From Asaia lannensis NBRC 102526 (lineage in GTDB: Bacteria > Pseudomonadota > Alphaproteobacteria > Acetobacterales > Acetobacteraceae): 64,000 nucleotides of DNA. Made by a program: the position numbers and the translations under genes. Position 1 is the first letter of the stretch. Each line of letters opens with the position of its first letter. The notes below the pieces were generated by a model, which saw nothing but the letters and a program-made list of their open reading frames with translations, had not been told where the DNA came from and ran no database searches. The stretch is taken from positions 310,001 through 374,000 of the forward strand of contig NZ_JAMXQU010000001.1 in assembly GCF_024054035.1 (NCBI RefSeq), given 5' to 3'. This document shows, piece after piece, positions 55,085 to 62,722 of the stretch.

Positions 55085-55881
55085 GTTCGAAACTTCTCCT
55101 GCATTCGCACAGGCGCGGCGATGCGAAATGTACCGTTTCCGTCACGCCGCAATCGGCCGGATGGGGCTATATCAGCTTCAATGTCCGCTCGCTCGAAGCA
55201 GGTGAGCAGGTATCCGATCGCACAGGGCCGAACGAGACCTGTCTCGTTCTCGTCAGCGGCAAGGCGCGCGTCATCGGAGCGGGTCAGGATTTCGGTGTGA
55301 TCGGTGAACGTATGGACCCGTTCAGCGGGGCGCCGTACTCGGTCTATCTGCCTTCGGGTGCCGACTGGCGTGTCGAGGCCGAGACACCGGTCGAGCTTGC
55401 GGTCTGTGCATCTCCTGCCAAGGGGAAATATCCTGCACGCCTTATTCCCCCCGACGAAGTGGAGCAACTGACACGCGGAACGGGTACCAACCAGCGTTTC
55501 GTGCGCAACATCCTGCCTGACACCGCACCCGCCGAGACGCTTCTGGTCGTCGAGGTCGTGACGCCGGGCGGACACTGGTCCAGCTACCCGCCGCACAAGC
55601 ACGATACGGATGATTTCCCGAACGAGACCTATCTGGAAGAGACCTATTACCATCGTCTGAAACGCGGCAGCGGTTTTGCGTTGCAGCGTGTCTACACGAA
55701 GGACGGGTCTCTGGACGAGGCCATGGCAATTGCCGATCGCGACGTCGTTCTGGTGCCGAAAGGTTATCACCCGGTCGGCGCGCCGCACGGTTTCGATCTC
55801 TATTATCTCAACGTCATGGCAGGTCCGCGCCGGGCATGGAAATTCTCCATGGACCCCGACCAGGCTCATCTGCCCTACTGA
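55081..55881 (+). CDS. iolB: 5-deoxy-glucuronate isomerase
   Basis: A 266-residue bicupin that isomerises 5-deoxyglucuronate to 5-dehydro-2-deoxygluconate. The C-terminal cupin has the metal site [21 protein letters not shown] with the His-x-His, and the pattern [21 protein letters not shown] closes the barrel. It overlaps iolE by four bases and precedes iolG by 22. Identity is clear. Confidence 0.95.
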   Translation: MSSKLLLHSHRRGDAKCTVSVTPQSAGWGYISFNVRSLEAGEQVSDRTGPNETCLVLVSGKARVIGAGQDFGVIGERMDPFSGAPYSVYLPSGADWRVEAETPVELAVCASPAKGKYPARLIPPDEVEQLTRGTGTNQRFVRNILPDTAPAETLLVVEVVTPGGHWSSYPPHKHDTDDFPNETYLEETYYHRLKRGSGFALQRVYTKDGSLDEAMAIADRDVVLVPKGYHPVGAPHGFDLYYLNVMAGPRRAWKFSMDPDQAHLPY

Positions 55882-55903
55882 TCCGCAAAACGGAGTTCCA
55901 GAC

Positions 55904-56917
55904 ATGACTCTCAAAATCGGTGTCATCGGCACGGGTGCCATTGGCGAAGACCATATCCGCCGGTGCATGCAGGCCCTTTCCGGGGCGGAAATCGTGGCGG
56001 TTACGGACGTCAATCTCGAACGCGCACGCGAAGTCGCCAGCCAGTATGCGCCCGGCGCCAAGGTGCCTGAGGATGGTGAATCCCTCATTGCCCTGCCGGA
56101 AGTCGAGGCGGTGATCGTCACCTCATGGGGTGGAACGCATGCACGCTATGTGCTCGAGGCCATACGCCACGGGAAATACGTGTTTTGCGAGAAGCCTCTG
56201 GCGACGACAGCCGAGGATTGCCTGAAAATCGTCGAGGCAGAGGCCGCCCATGGCAAACGTCTGGTGCAGGTCGGGTTCATGCGCCCCTACGATGCAGGTT
56301 ATCGCGCGCTCAAGGCGCTGATCGACAAGGGCGAAATCGGCGAAGTGCTGATGATCCATGCTGCCCATCGCAACCAGCGCGTGGGAGCCAATTACAAGAC
56401 CGATATGGGCATCACCGATACGCTCATCCATGAACTTGATGTTTTCCGCTGGATGCTGGGCGACGATTATGTCAGCGCGCAGGTCATTTTCCCGCGTCGC
56501 AGCGGCAAGGCCATGGAACATATGCGCGACCCGCAGATCGTGCTGCTGGAGACGAAAAAAGGCATCCGCATCGATGTCGAGATATTCGTCAACTGTCAGT
56601 ACGGATACGACATAAAATGTGCCGTGGTAGGCGAGCTGGGCGAGGCCAGTCTGCCCATGCCCCCGGCCGTCGAGCTGCGCAAGTCTGCAGCGCTGTCGAC
56701 CGAAATCATGACCGACTGGAAAGAGCGCTTCATTGCCGCTTATGACGTCGAGCTGCAGGATTTCATCAACGGCGTGAAAGCCCGGAAGCTCAACGGAGCG
56801 ACCTCCTGGGACGGCTATTGCGCATCGGTCGCCGCCGATGCCTGCGTGAAGGCACAGGAAAGCGGCAGGATCGAGCCGATCGCCATGCAGTCCCGTCCCG
56901 CACTCTACAACGCCTGA
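55904..56917 (+). CDS. iolG: Myo-inositol 2-dehydrogenase
   Basis: NAD-dependent first step of inositol catabolism, myo-inositol to 2-keto-myo-inositol. The 337-residue Gfo/Idh/MocA protein has the Rossmann loop [15 protein letters not shown] near residue 6, [16 protein letters not shown] with the catalytic Lys near 97, and [20 protein letters not shown] with the Asp/His pair near 170. The ATG at 55904 follows CGGAG. It is the fifth gene of the operon, so gene order is C-D-E-B-G. A 175-base gap with a hairpin follows before the permease. Confidence 0.94.
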   Translation: MTLKIGVIGTGAIGEDHIRRCMQALSGAEIVAVTDVNLERAREVASQYAPGAKVPEDGESLIALPEVEAVIVTSWGGTHARYVLEAIRHGKYVFCEKPLATTAEDCLKIVEAEAAHGKRLVQVGFMRPYDAGYRALKALIDKGEIGEVLMIHAAHRNQRVGANYKTDMGITDTLIHELDVFRWMLGDDYVSAQVIFPRRSGKAMEHMRDPQIVLLETKKGIRIDVEIFVNCQYGYDIKCAVVGELGEASLPMPPAVELRKSAALSTEIMTDWKERFIAAYDVELQDFINGVKARKLNGATSWDGYCASVAADACVKAQESGRIEPIAMQSRPALYNA

Positions 56918-57057
56918 GAGCCAAGACCATACAGGAGCATTTCGAACGCATGAGAGCCTGACGGATCTGCCTCGTCACGACGTGACCGGGGTCAAAGGCA
57001 GCGCAGGGCGCACGAGGTCCAGACAGGCTCTTTTCACTTCATTCAATGACTGTCTCG

Positions 57058-57077
57058 CCCGGCGATAAAGCGCCGGG
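57058..57077 (+). promoter_or_regulatory. Hairpin just before the inositol permease ribosome site
   Basis: CCCGGCG, loop ATAAAG, CGCCGGG; TGTC and GACA outside can add pairs. It ends three bases before AGGAG (57080-57084). It could be an RNA processing or stability point between iolG and the permease. Confidence 0.4.
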
Positions 57078-57092
57078 ACAGGAGAACATTCC

Positions 57093-58559
57093 ATGAAAAG
57101 AGTAAAAGACGTCGTCATGGTGTCATCTGAGCGCCATGATGTGGGCTATGTGCTGCGCATCTGCGCGATTGCAGCACTCGGCGGTATTCTGTTCGGCTAC
57201 GACACCTCGGTTATTTCCGGGGCGATTTCACCGCTTCAGGAATATTTCCATCTTTCACCGGCCCAGACGGGCTGGGCCGTTTCCAACGTCGTGATCGGCT
57301 GCATGGTCGGCGCCATGATTTCCGGCACGATGGCCGACCGGCTCGGTCGCCGCATGACGCTGTTCATCTGTGCTCTTCTGTTCAGTCTGCAATCCGTCGG
57401 CACGGCGCTGGCGACCGATTTCACCTGGTTCGTGGTTTATCGCATGCTTGGCGGTATTGCCGTGGGCGTGGCTTCCGCCGTTTCCCCCATGTACATGTCA
57501 GAGGTTTCCCCCAAAGACATGCGTGGCCGTGCATTGAGCATGGAGCAGTTTGCCATCGTGTTCGGTCAGGTGGTCGTTTTTATCGTCAATTATCTGATTG
57601 CCCGTTCCGCCACACCGGAATGGCTGCTGGATATGGGCTGGCGCTGGATGTTCGGTTCCGAGATCGTGCCCTGTATCCTGTTCTGTGCGACGATCTTCTT
57701 CATTCCTGAGTCGCCGCGTTGGCATGTGCTCAAGGGCCGTCACGACGAGGCCCTGAAGACACTCTCGCGTATCTCGAACGAGCATCATGCGCGCAATCTC
57801 CATGCAGAAATCAGGCAGTCTCTTGGGGCGGTCGAGAACACGTCACTCGGCTTTGGCAGGGTGCTGGGTGATGCGCGTGCGCGCTGGATCATTTTCGTGG
57901 GTGCCAGTATCGCTGCATTGCAGCAGGTCACGGGCATCAATGTCATGATGTATTATGCGCCTATGGTGCTCAAATCCACCAGCGGTAGCCTTCAGGCTGC
58001 CCTGTTCCAGACGATCTGGATCGGTTTTGCGCTTTTGGCAGGCTGCATCATCGGCGCCTGGATTGTCGATCGTCAGGGCCGCAAGCCGCTGATGCTCTGG
58101 GGATCGATCGGTATGGTGGTCGGGCTTCTGGTCGTATCGTGGGGGCTGTATACGCAATCCACGGGGCTTATGGCGCTGACCGGCATGCTTGTGTTCATGC
58201 TGATGTTCGGTCTGTCATGGGGGCCGGTATGCTGGATCCTGATTTCTGAAATCTTCCCCAACCGTTTCCGTGCAGTGGGCATCAGCCTTGCCGTGACCTC
58301 GCAATGGGGCATGAATTTCGTCGTCAGCCAGTTTTTCCCGATGCTGAGCGAAAACAAATACCTGTCCGAGAATTTCCACGGTGCATTCTCCATGTGGCTT
58401 TTCGCCATTCTGGGCCTGTTCGCGCTGTGGTTCGTCATGAAATACGTGCCGGAAACCAAGGGTGTGTCTCTGGAAAAAATCGAGGATACGATGATCAATC
58501 ATCGCTCCCTGTCTGCGACGGCCTCGTCGGTAGCCAATAACTCGACCCGTCACGTCTGA
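57093..58559 (+). CDS. Sugar-porter MFS transporter, probable inositol permease
   Basis: A 488-residue 12-helix major facilitator of the sugar porter family: GGILFGYDTSVISGAI near residue 32, GTMADRLGRRMTLF, RMLGGIAVGVASAVSPMYMSEV, FIPESPRWHVLKGRHDEA, IAALQQVTGINVMMYYAPMV, WGPVCWILISEIFPNRFRA and PETKGVSLEKIED at the end. These are the family signatures (IolT, GalP, XylE). In this operon it most likely imports myo-inositol by proton symport, an inference from position. AGGAG precedes the ATG. Confidence 0.9.
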   Translation: MKRVKDVVMVSSERHDVGYVLRICAIAALGGILFGYDTSVISGAISPLQEYFHLSPAQTGWAVSNVVIGCMVGAMISGTMADRLGRRMTLFICALLFSLQSVGTALATDFTWFVVYRMLGGIAVGVASAVSPMYMSEVSPKDMRGRALSMEQFAIVFGQVVVFIVNYLIARSATPEWLLDMGWRWMFGSEIVPCILFCATIFFIPESPRWHVLKGRHDEALKTLSRISNEHHARNLHAEIRQSLGAVENTSLGFGRVLGDARARWIIFVGASIAALQQVTGINVMMYYAPMVLKSTSGSLQAALFQTIWIGFALLAGCIIGAWIVDRQGRKPLMLWGSIGMVVGLLVVSWGLYTQSTGLMALTGMLVFMLMFGLSWGPVCWILISEIFPNRFRAVGISLAVTSQWGMNFVVSQFFPMLSENKYLSENFHGAFSMWLFAILGLFALWFVMKYVPETKGVSLEKIEDTMINHRSLSATASSVANNSTRHV

Positions 58560-58571
58560 GGAGAGCGGATC

Positions 58572-59693
58572 ATGCGTAAATCCCTGCGTATCGGGCTGAT
58601 TGGCACAGGCTTCATGGGCAAGGCTCATGCCCTGTCCTATCAGGCAGCGGGCAATGTCTTCGACGATATATCCCGCCCCGTTCTTCATGCCGTGGTGGAT
58701 ATCGACGGCGCACGCGCTGCACAGTTTCGCAACCAGTTCGGTTTTGCAAAAGCCATGACGGACTGGCAGGAACTGGTGCAGGATCCTGAAATCGATGTCG
58801 TGTCCATTACGACACCGACCCTGTTCCACAAGGAGATGGCGCTTGCCGCCATCGCTGCCGGCAAGCATGTGCATTGTGAAAAGCCTCTGGCCATCAGCGC
58901 GGCTGATGCACAGGAAATGATGCTGGCTGCCGAGCAGGCCGGTGTGCGCACGGCCAGTGGGTTCAATTATCTCAAGAACCCTCTGCTCAGATATGCGCGT
59001 GAGATGATTGCTTCCGGCGAACTGGGTGAAATCACCGATTTCAATGGCATCCATGCCGAGGGCTTCATGTCCGATCCGCAAACGCCCTGGTCATGGCGTT
59101 GCGATCCGGCGGGTGGACAAGGGGCGATTGCCGATGTCGGCAGTCATATCATTGCCATAGCGCGCTATCTCATGGGGCCTGTCACGCAGGTTTTCGCCCA
59201 GCTGGACACGCCTGTCGCATCCCGTCCGGTCAAAGCCGGAGCAAGCGAGCGCAAGCCGGTTGGCGTGGACGATATTGCACGCATGATTGTCTCGTTCGAG
59301 CGGGGGTGTTCAGGTGTATTGCAGGCCAACTGGCTGGCGACAGGGCGTAACATGCAGCTCGCCTTTCAGATTTCGGGCAGCAAGGGCAGTCTCGTTTTCG
59401 ATCAGCAGCGCATGAACGAACTGCAGTATTTCAAGGCTGGAGAAGATCCGCGTTCGAGCGGATTCCGTCTGATCGAATCAGGACCACAGCATCCGCCCTA
59501 TGGCGCTTTCTGCGTGGCGGGCGGGCATCATCTGGGTTTCAACGATCTCAAGACCATAGAAATGGCCGAGTTCATCAGGGCAATCGACCGCGATGAGCCC
59601 GCCAGTCCCGATTTTCGCGAGGCGTGGGAGGTGCAGCGTCTGATCGATGCCGCTGTGATGTCTCACAAGGATAGAGCCTGGCTGACGCTGTGA
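58572..59693 (+). CDS. Gfo/Idh/MocA family dehydrogenase, second inositol-type
   Basis: A 373-residue NAD(P) dehydrogenase unlike iolG in sequence: GLIGTGFMGKAHALSYQ near residue 8, HCEKPLAISAADAQEM with catalytic Lys near 98, SGFNYLKNPLLRYAREMI, and DVGSHIIAIARYLMG with Asp/His near 190. A long C-terminus includes HHLGFNDLKTIEMAEFIRAI. It begins 12 bases after the permease, so it belongs to the operon. It may oxidise another inositol stereoisomer (such as scyllo- or D-chiro-inositol) or a related sugar; this is inference. Confidence 0.87.
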   Translation: MRKSLRIGLIGTGFMGKAHALSYQAAGNVFDDISRPVLHAVVDIDGARAAQFRNQFGFAKAMTDWQELVQDPEIDVVSITTPTLFHKEMALAAIAAGKHVHCEKPLAISAADAQEMMLAAEQAGVRTASGFNYLKNPLLRYAREMIASGELGEITDFNGIHAEGFMSDPQTPWSWRCDPAGGQGAIADVGSHIIAIARYLMGPVTQVFAQLDTPVASRPVKAGASERKPVGVDDIARMIVSFERGCSGVLQANWLATGRNMQLAFQISGSKGSLVFDQQRMNELQYFKAGEDPRSSGFRLIESGPQHPPYGAFCVAGGHHLGFNDLKTIEMAEFIRAIDRDEPASPDFREAWEVQRLIDAAVMSHKDRAWLTL

Positions 59694-59776
59694 CAGCTGA
59701 TATCGAGAAAGCTGCCTTGTGACAGTGGGGCATGAAGGCCCTGGACAGGGCTACTATCGAAGGTGAAGGAAAAACA

Positions 59777-60166
59777 ATGCCGCTCCTGCATTTTCATGTC
59801 GTCGAAGGCCGAAGCGAAAGCGATATCAAGGCCATGCTCGACGCCGCTCATGAGGCTATGCTCGAAACCTTCGAGGTGCCTCGTGGCGATCGCTACCAGA
59901 TTGTCTCGGAGCATAAAAAGACGCATCTCATTGTCGAGGATACGGGTCTGGATATACCGAGGACGGACAAGGTATTACTTCTGCAAATGTTCACCAGACC
60001 GCGTGGTGACAAGAAAAACGAAGAGTTTTATAAAAATCTGACAGACAGACTTCAGAAGATCTGTAATATGGCGCCCTCCGATGTCATGATTTCCGTTGTC
60101 GAGAACAACGATGCCCATTGGTCGTTCGGACATGGGCGGGCGCAGTTTCTGACCGGAGAACTATAG
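59777..60166 (+). CDS. Tautomerase family protein
   Basis: A 129-residue protein beginning MPLLHFHVVEGRSE; after Met removal it would have N-terminal Pro, the general base of the 4-oxalocrotonate tautomerase family. Positions DIKAMLDAAHEAMLETFEVP and DRYQIVSEHKKTHL then RGDKKNEEFYKNLTDRL match the small single-domain tautomerase subgroup. AAGGA precedes the ATG; a longer frame upstream would remove the terminal Pro and is not preferred. It lies within the iol operon (83 bases after the second dehydrogenase), suggesting keto-enol isomerisation of an inosose or open-chain intermediate. Confidence 0.83.
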   Translation: MPLLHFHVVEGRSESDIKAMLDAAHEAMLETFEVPRGDRYQIVSEHKKTHLIVEDTGLDIPRTDKVLLLQMFTRPRGDKKNEEFYKNLTDRLQKICNMAPSDVMISVVENNDAHWSFGHGRAQFLTGEL

Positions 60167-60193
60167 GCCTTCGATGCCGGTGGAGTGACCCGT

Positions 60194-61045
60194 ATGGCCC
60201 CCGAGACCCATTCCAGATCCTGCACTCCTTCAGAACAGGAGGCGGCAGTCGGCACAAACCGGCCGGCTTTTCCTCTGGCTGTCTGTGCTGAAATGCAGTT
60301 TCTCGACATGCCTATGGTCGAGCGTGTCAGGCATATTGCACGCGAAGGATTTCTGGTCGAAATCTGGGACTGGACGCGGCACGATCTCAAGCGTCTTGCC
60401 GCAACGGGCGCGGAATTCTCGTCCATGACCGGTTATGTCAGCGGCACGCTTGCCGATGATGCCGGTGCGCAGGAGATGCTGCACAGTGCCGCCTTGTCCA
60501 TACGGGCAGCGCAAGAGTTGGGCGCACCCAGACTCAACCTACACGGGACCGGTCTCGACCCACAGGGATTGCCGGTCAAGCCCTGCGTGACGGGCGCCAC
60601 CGGTGAGATGTGGCTTAAAGCACGCGATACCCTGTGTCGTCTGGCCGAACTGGGTGCCAGACACGGCGTGACGTTCGTTCTGGAAAACCTGAACGCCTCG
60701 GTCGATCATCCCGGTGTTCCATTCGGCCGTGCGGAGGAGTGTCTGGCGCTCGTGCGCTCGGTCGATCATCCATCCCTGCGTCTGATGCTCGATCTTTACC
60801 ACGCACAGATCGGGGAGGGGAATCTGATTGCCCTGATCGAGCGCGCCATGCCTTATATCGGTGAAATTCAGGTGGCCGATGTTCCCGGCCGCTGCGAGCC
60901 GGGAACGGGTGAAATAAACTATCCTGCAATAGCCCGCGCGCTGCAGCGCCTTGATTATCGCGGTGTTATCGGACTGGAATCCTGGGCGGAAGGCGGCCAG
61001 AGCGATCGCGCGCTCGAACGCTTCGCCGCGTCTTTCACGCTCTGA
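60194..61045 (+). CDS. Hydroxypyruvate isomerase-like TIM-barrel protein
   Basis: A 283-residue sugar isomerase of the Hyi/xylose isomerase-like family: EMQFLDMPMVERVRHIAREG near residue 40, VEIWDWTRHDL, LNLHGTGLDPQG, TFVLENLNASVDHPG with metal Glu, LMLDLYHAQIGEGNLI with Asp and His, GEIQVADVPGRCEPGTGEI, and GLESWAEGG at the end. The ATG at 60194 has GGAG nine bases before; a GTG three codons upstream is possible. It is the last iol-operon gene (27-base gap from the tautomerase) and may act on an inosose or hydroxypyruvate-like intermediate, as with IolI/IolO. Confidence 0.85.
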   Translation: MAPETHSRSCTPSEQEAAVGTNRPAFPLAVCAEMQFLDMPMVERVRHIAREGFLVEIWDWTRHDLKRLAATGAEFSSMTGYVSGTLADDAGAQEMLHSAALSIRAAQELGAPRLNLHGTGLDPQGLPVKPCVTGATGEMWLKARDTLCRLAELGARHGVTFVLENLNASVDHPGVPFGRAEECLALVRSVDHPSLRLMLDLYHAQIGEGNLIALIERAMPYIGEIQVADVPGRCEPGTGEINYPAIARALQRLDYRGVIGLESWAEGGQSDRALERFAASFTL

Positions 61046-61061
61046 CAGGCAGGCCTTTCCT

Positions 61062-62633
61062 CTAGCCTTTGACCAGTTTCATTTCACCATGCTTGATGAT
61101 GAATCGAGCCATATCCTGCACGGCACTCAAAGGATCGCGCACGTTATCGAGACCTTTCAGAGCGATTTCAGCTCTGTCGCGTCTGAAATCGGCCAGTATG
61201 TAGCCTCGTTGTCGACTGTCATAATAATGGATGTCGGGATTGAGTGGCAGGACGGAGGTAATCGCTTCGAATGACGGCCCTGGCGATGTAATGGATGTAC
61301 CCAGAAATTCTGTCGCGATGACAGGAGAGCGTGGGTCATGTGCCCTCTGTCGGATCTCGCTTGCAAAATGCGCATGATAATCCCCACTAAAGATAACCGG
61401 TGATGGTGCCTTTGTGTCAGCAAGCAAATCCATCAATCTGTTGCGCGCACTTTGAAATCCATCCCAGCTATCGGTCCAGTATCGATAATGGCCGGGTTCA
61501 TGATCTGGCGCGCGGAGCGACGCGACCATCAGATCCTGAGCTAGGATCGTCCAGAGCGTATGATGTTCTTTAAGTTGACGATGCAGCCATAATTCCTGAT
61601 CGCGTCCGAGAAAACTGCGTCCTGGATCGAAGAGGTCCCGACAGCTATCGGCCTCCATATGTCCTTCGCCGCCATATTTACCGGTCGGACAGGGCTGCTG
61701 CGAACGGTATTGGCGGCCATCCAGTAGATCGATCGAAGCAAGATCGCCATAATAAAGGCGTCGATAGAGCTGATAGACATTTCTGTTGCGTCGTAGCTCC
61801 GGGCGTACAGGCATGTTTTCGAACCAGGCTTGATAGGCTGCCGCGCGTCGAGCGGCAAAGGCCGGCTGTGTTTCATTCTTGGCTGCGGAAAAAAGCCCTG
61901 AATAATCGTCTTCGACTTCGTGGTCGTCCCATATGCAGAGCCACGGCGCTACGCGGTGCGCGCGCTGGAGGGCGGTATCGGTTTTCTGTATAGCATAACG
62001 CCAGCGATAATCGGCAAGGCTGTAGGCAAGGGGCGCGCCATAAGCGCGTATCGCTTCATGCAGGCGTCTTGGGGGCGCGTTGTGTTCATAGATGTAGTCG
62101 CCCAGGAAGGCGACGAGATCTGGTCTGTCATCTGCCATACGATCATAGGCAGCGTAATAGCCGAACTCGTAATGCGCACATGAGGCAATTCCTAGTCTCA
62201 GCGAGTCGATGCGTTGCGAACGTCGCGGTAGGGATACGGTCCGTCCGACCGGTGACGCACAGCCACGGGCAAGAAAGCGGTACCAGTAGGGACGGCCAGC
62301 CGCCGGCAGGCGAGGCACGACATGAATGGAATAGCCAGCCTCTTTTCGTGCAATCGTATGACCTGAGGCTACGAGACCGGTCATGTCGGGATTGAGTGCG
62401 ATTTCCCAGATCACCGGTACCGCCTCAGGAAGATCGGGTTCCGCTCCAAATACGAGCGGCAGTGTACCAAGGCGCGTCCAGATCACGACGCTATCGGTAT
62501 CGGGGTCGCCGCTCGCGACCCCGAATGGAAAACATGAGGTGCCCTGGTCTAGGCTTGTTGCCCGCACCAGAGAGGGTTTGGCTATGCAGAGCGAGGCACC
62601 GAGGCCTAGAGCGGTACGTCTTGGAAGGAGCAT
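61062..62633 (-). CDS. PhoD-type alkaline phosphatase/phosphodiesterase
   Basis: A 523-residue exported protein with a twin-arginine-like signal (MLLPRRTALGLGASL). The PhoD core includes FPFGVASGDPDTDSVVIWTR near residue 35, GIASCAHYEFGYYAAYD, VAFLGDYIYEHN (metal Asp/Tyr), CIWDDHEVEDDYSG, MVASLRAP, and IFSGDYHAHFASEI. PhoD enzymes are Ca2+/Fe-dependent and hydrolyse phosphomono- and diesters, including lipid-derived ones. AAGGCG precedes the ATG at 62633; longer open frame upstream is not supported. It lies 89 bases after a TonB receptor on the same strand, so they may form an operon that imports or uses phosphate compounds. Convergent with the iol operon. Confidence 0.9.
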   Translation of the reverse strand: MLLPRRTALGLGASLCIAKPSLVRATSLDQGTSCFPFGVASGDPDTDSVVIWTRLGTLPLVFGAEPDLPEAVPVIWEIALNPDMTGLVASGHTIARKEAGYSIHVVPRLPAAGRPYWYRFLARGCASPVGRTVSLPRRSQRIDSLRLGIASCAHYEFGYYAAYDRMADDRPDLVAFLGDYIYEHNAPPRRLHEAIRAYGAPLAYSLADYRWRYAIQKTDTALQRAHRVAPWLCIWDDHEVEDDYSGLFSAAKNETQPAFAARRAAAYQAWFENMPVRPELRRNRNVYQLYRRLYYGDLASIDLLDGRQYRSQQPCPTGKYGGEGHMEADSCRDLFDPGRSFLGRDQELWLHRQLKEHHTLWTILAQDLMVASLRAPDHEPGHYRYWTDSWDGFQSARNRLMDLLADTKAPSPVIFSGDYHAHFASEIRQRAHDPRSPVIATEFLGTSITSPGPSFEAITSVLPLNPDIHYYDSRQRGYILADFRRDRAEIALKGLDNVRDPLSAVQDMARFIIKHGEMKLVKG

Positions 62634-62722
62634 GAGTCGCGCCTTTTGTTTTGCCCCGACCGGGCGAGAAAACGGGTGTCTGGATATGAGAGGGCGGCGG
62701 GTCCCCTCACGGAGTGGGAAGG

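Noticed and set aside
57093-57128. Second possible start of the inositol permease at an internal ATG
   Set aside because: AGGAG sits correctly for the ATG at 57093 and the usual N-terminal cytoplasmic stretch before helix 1 is retained.
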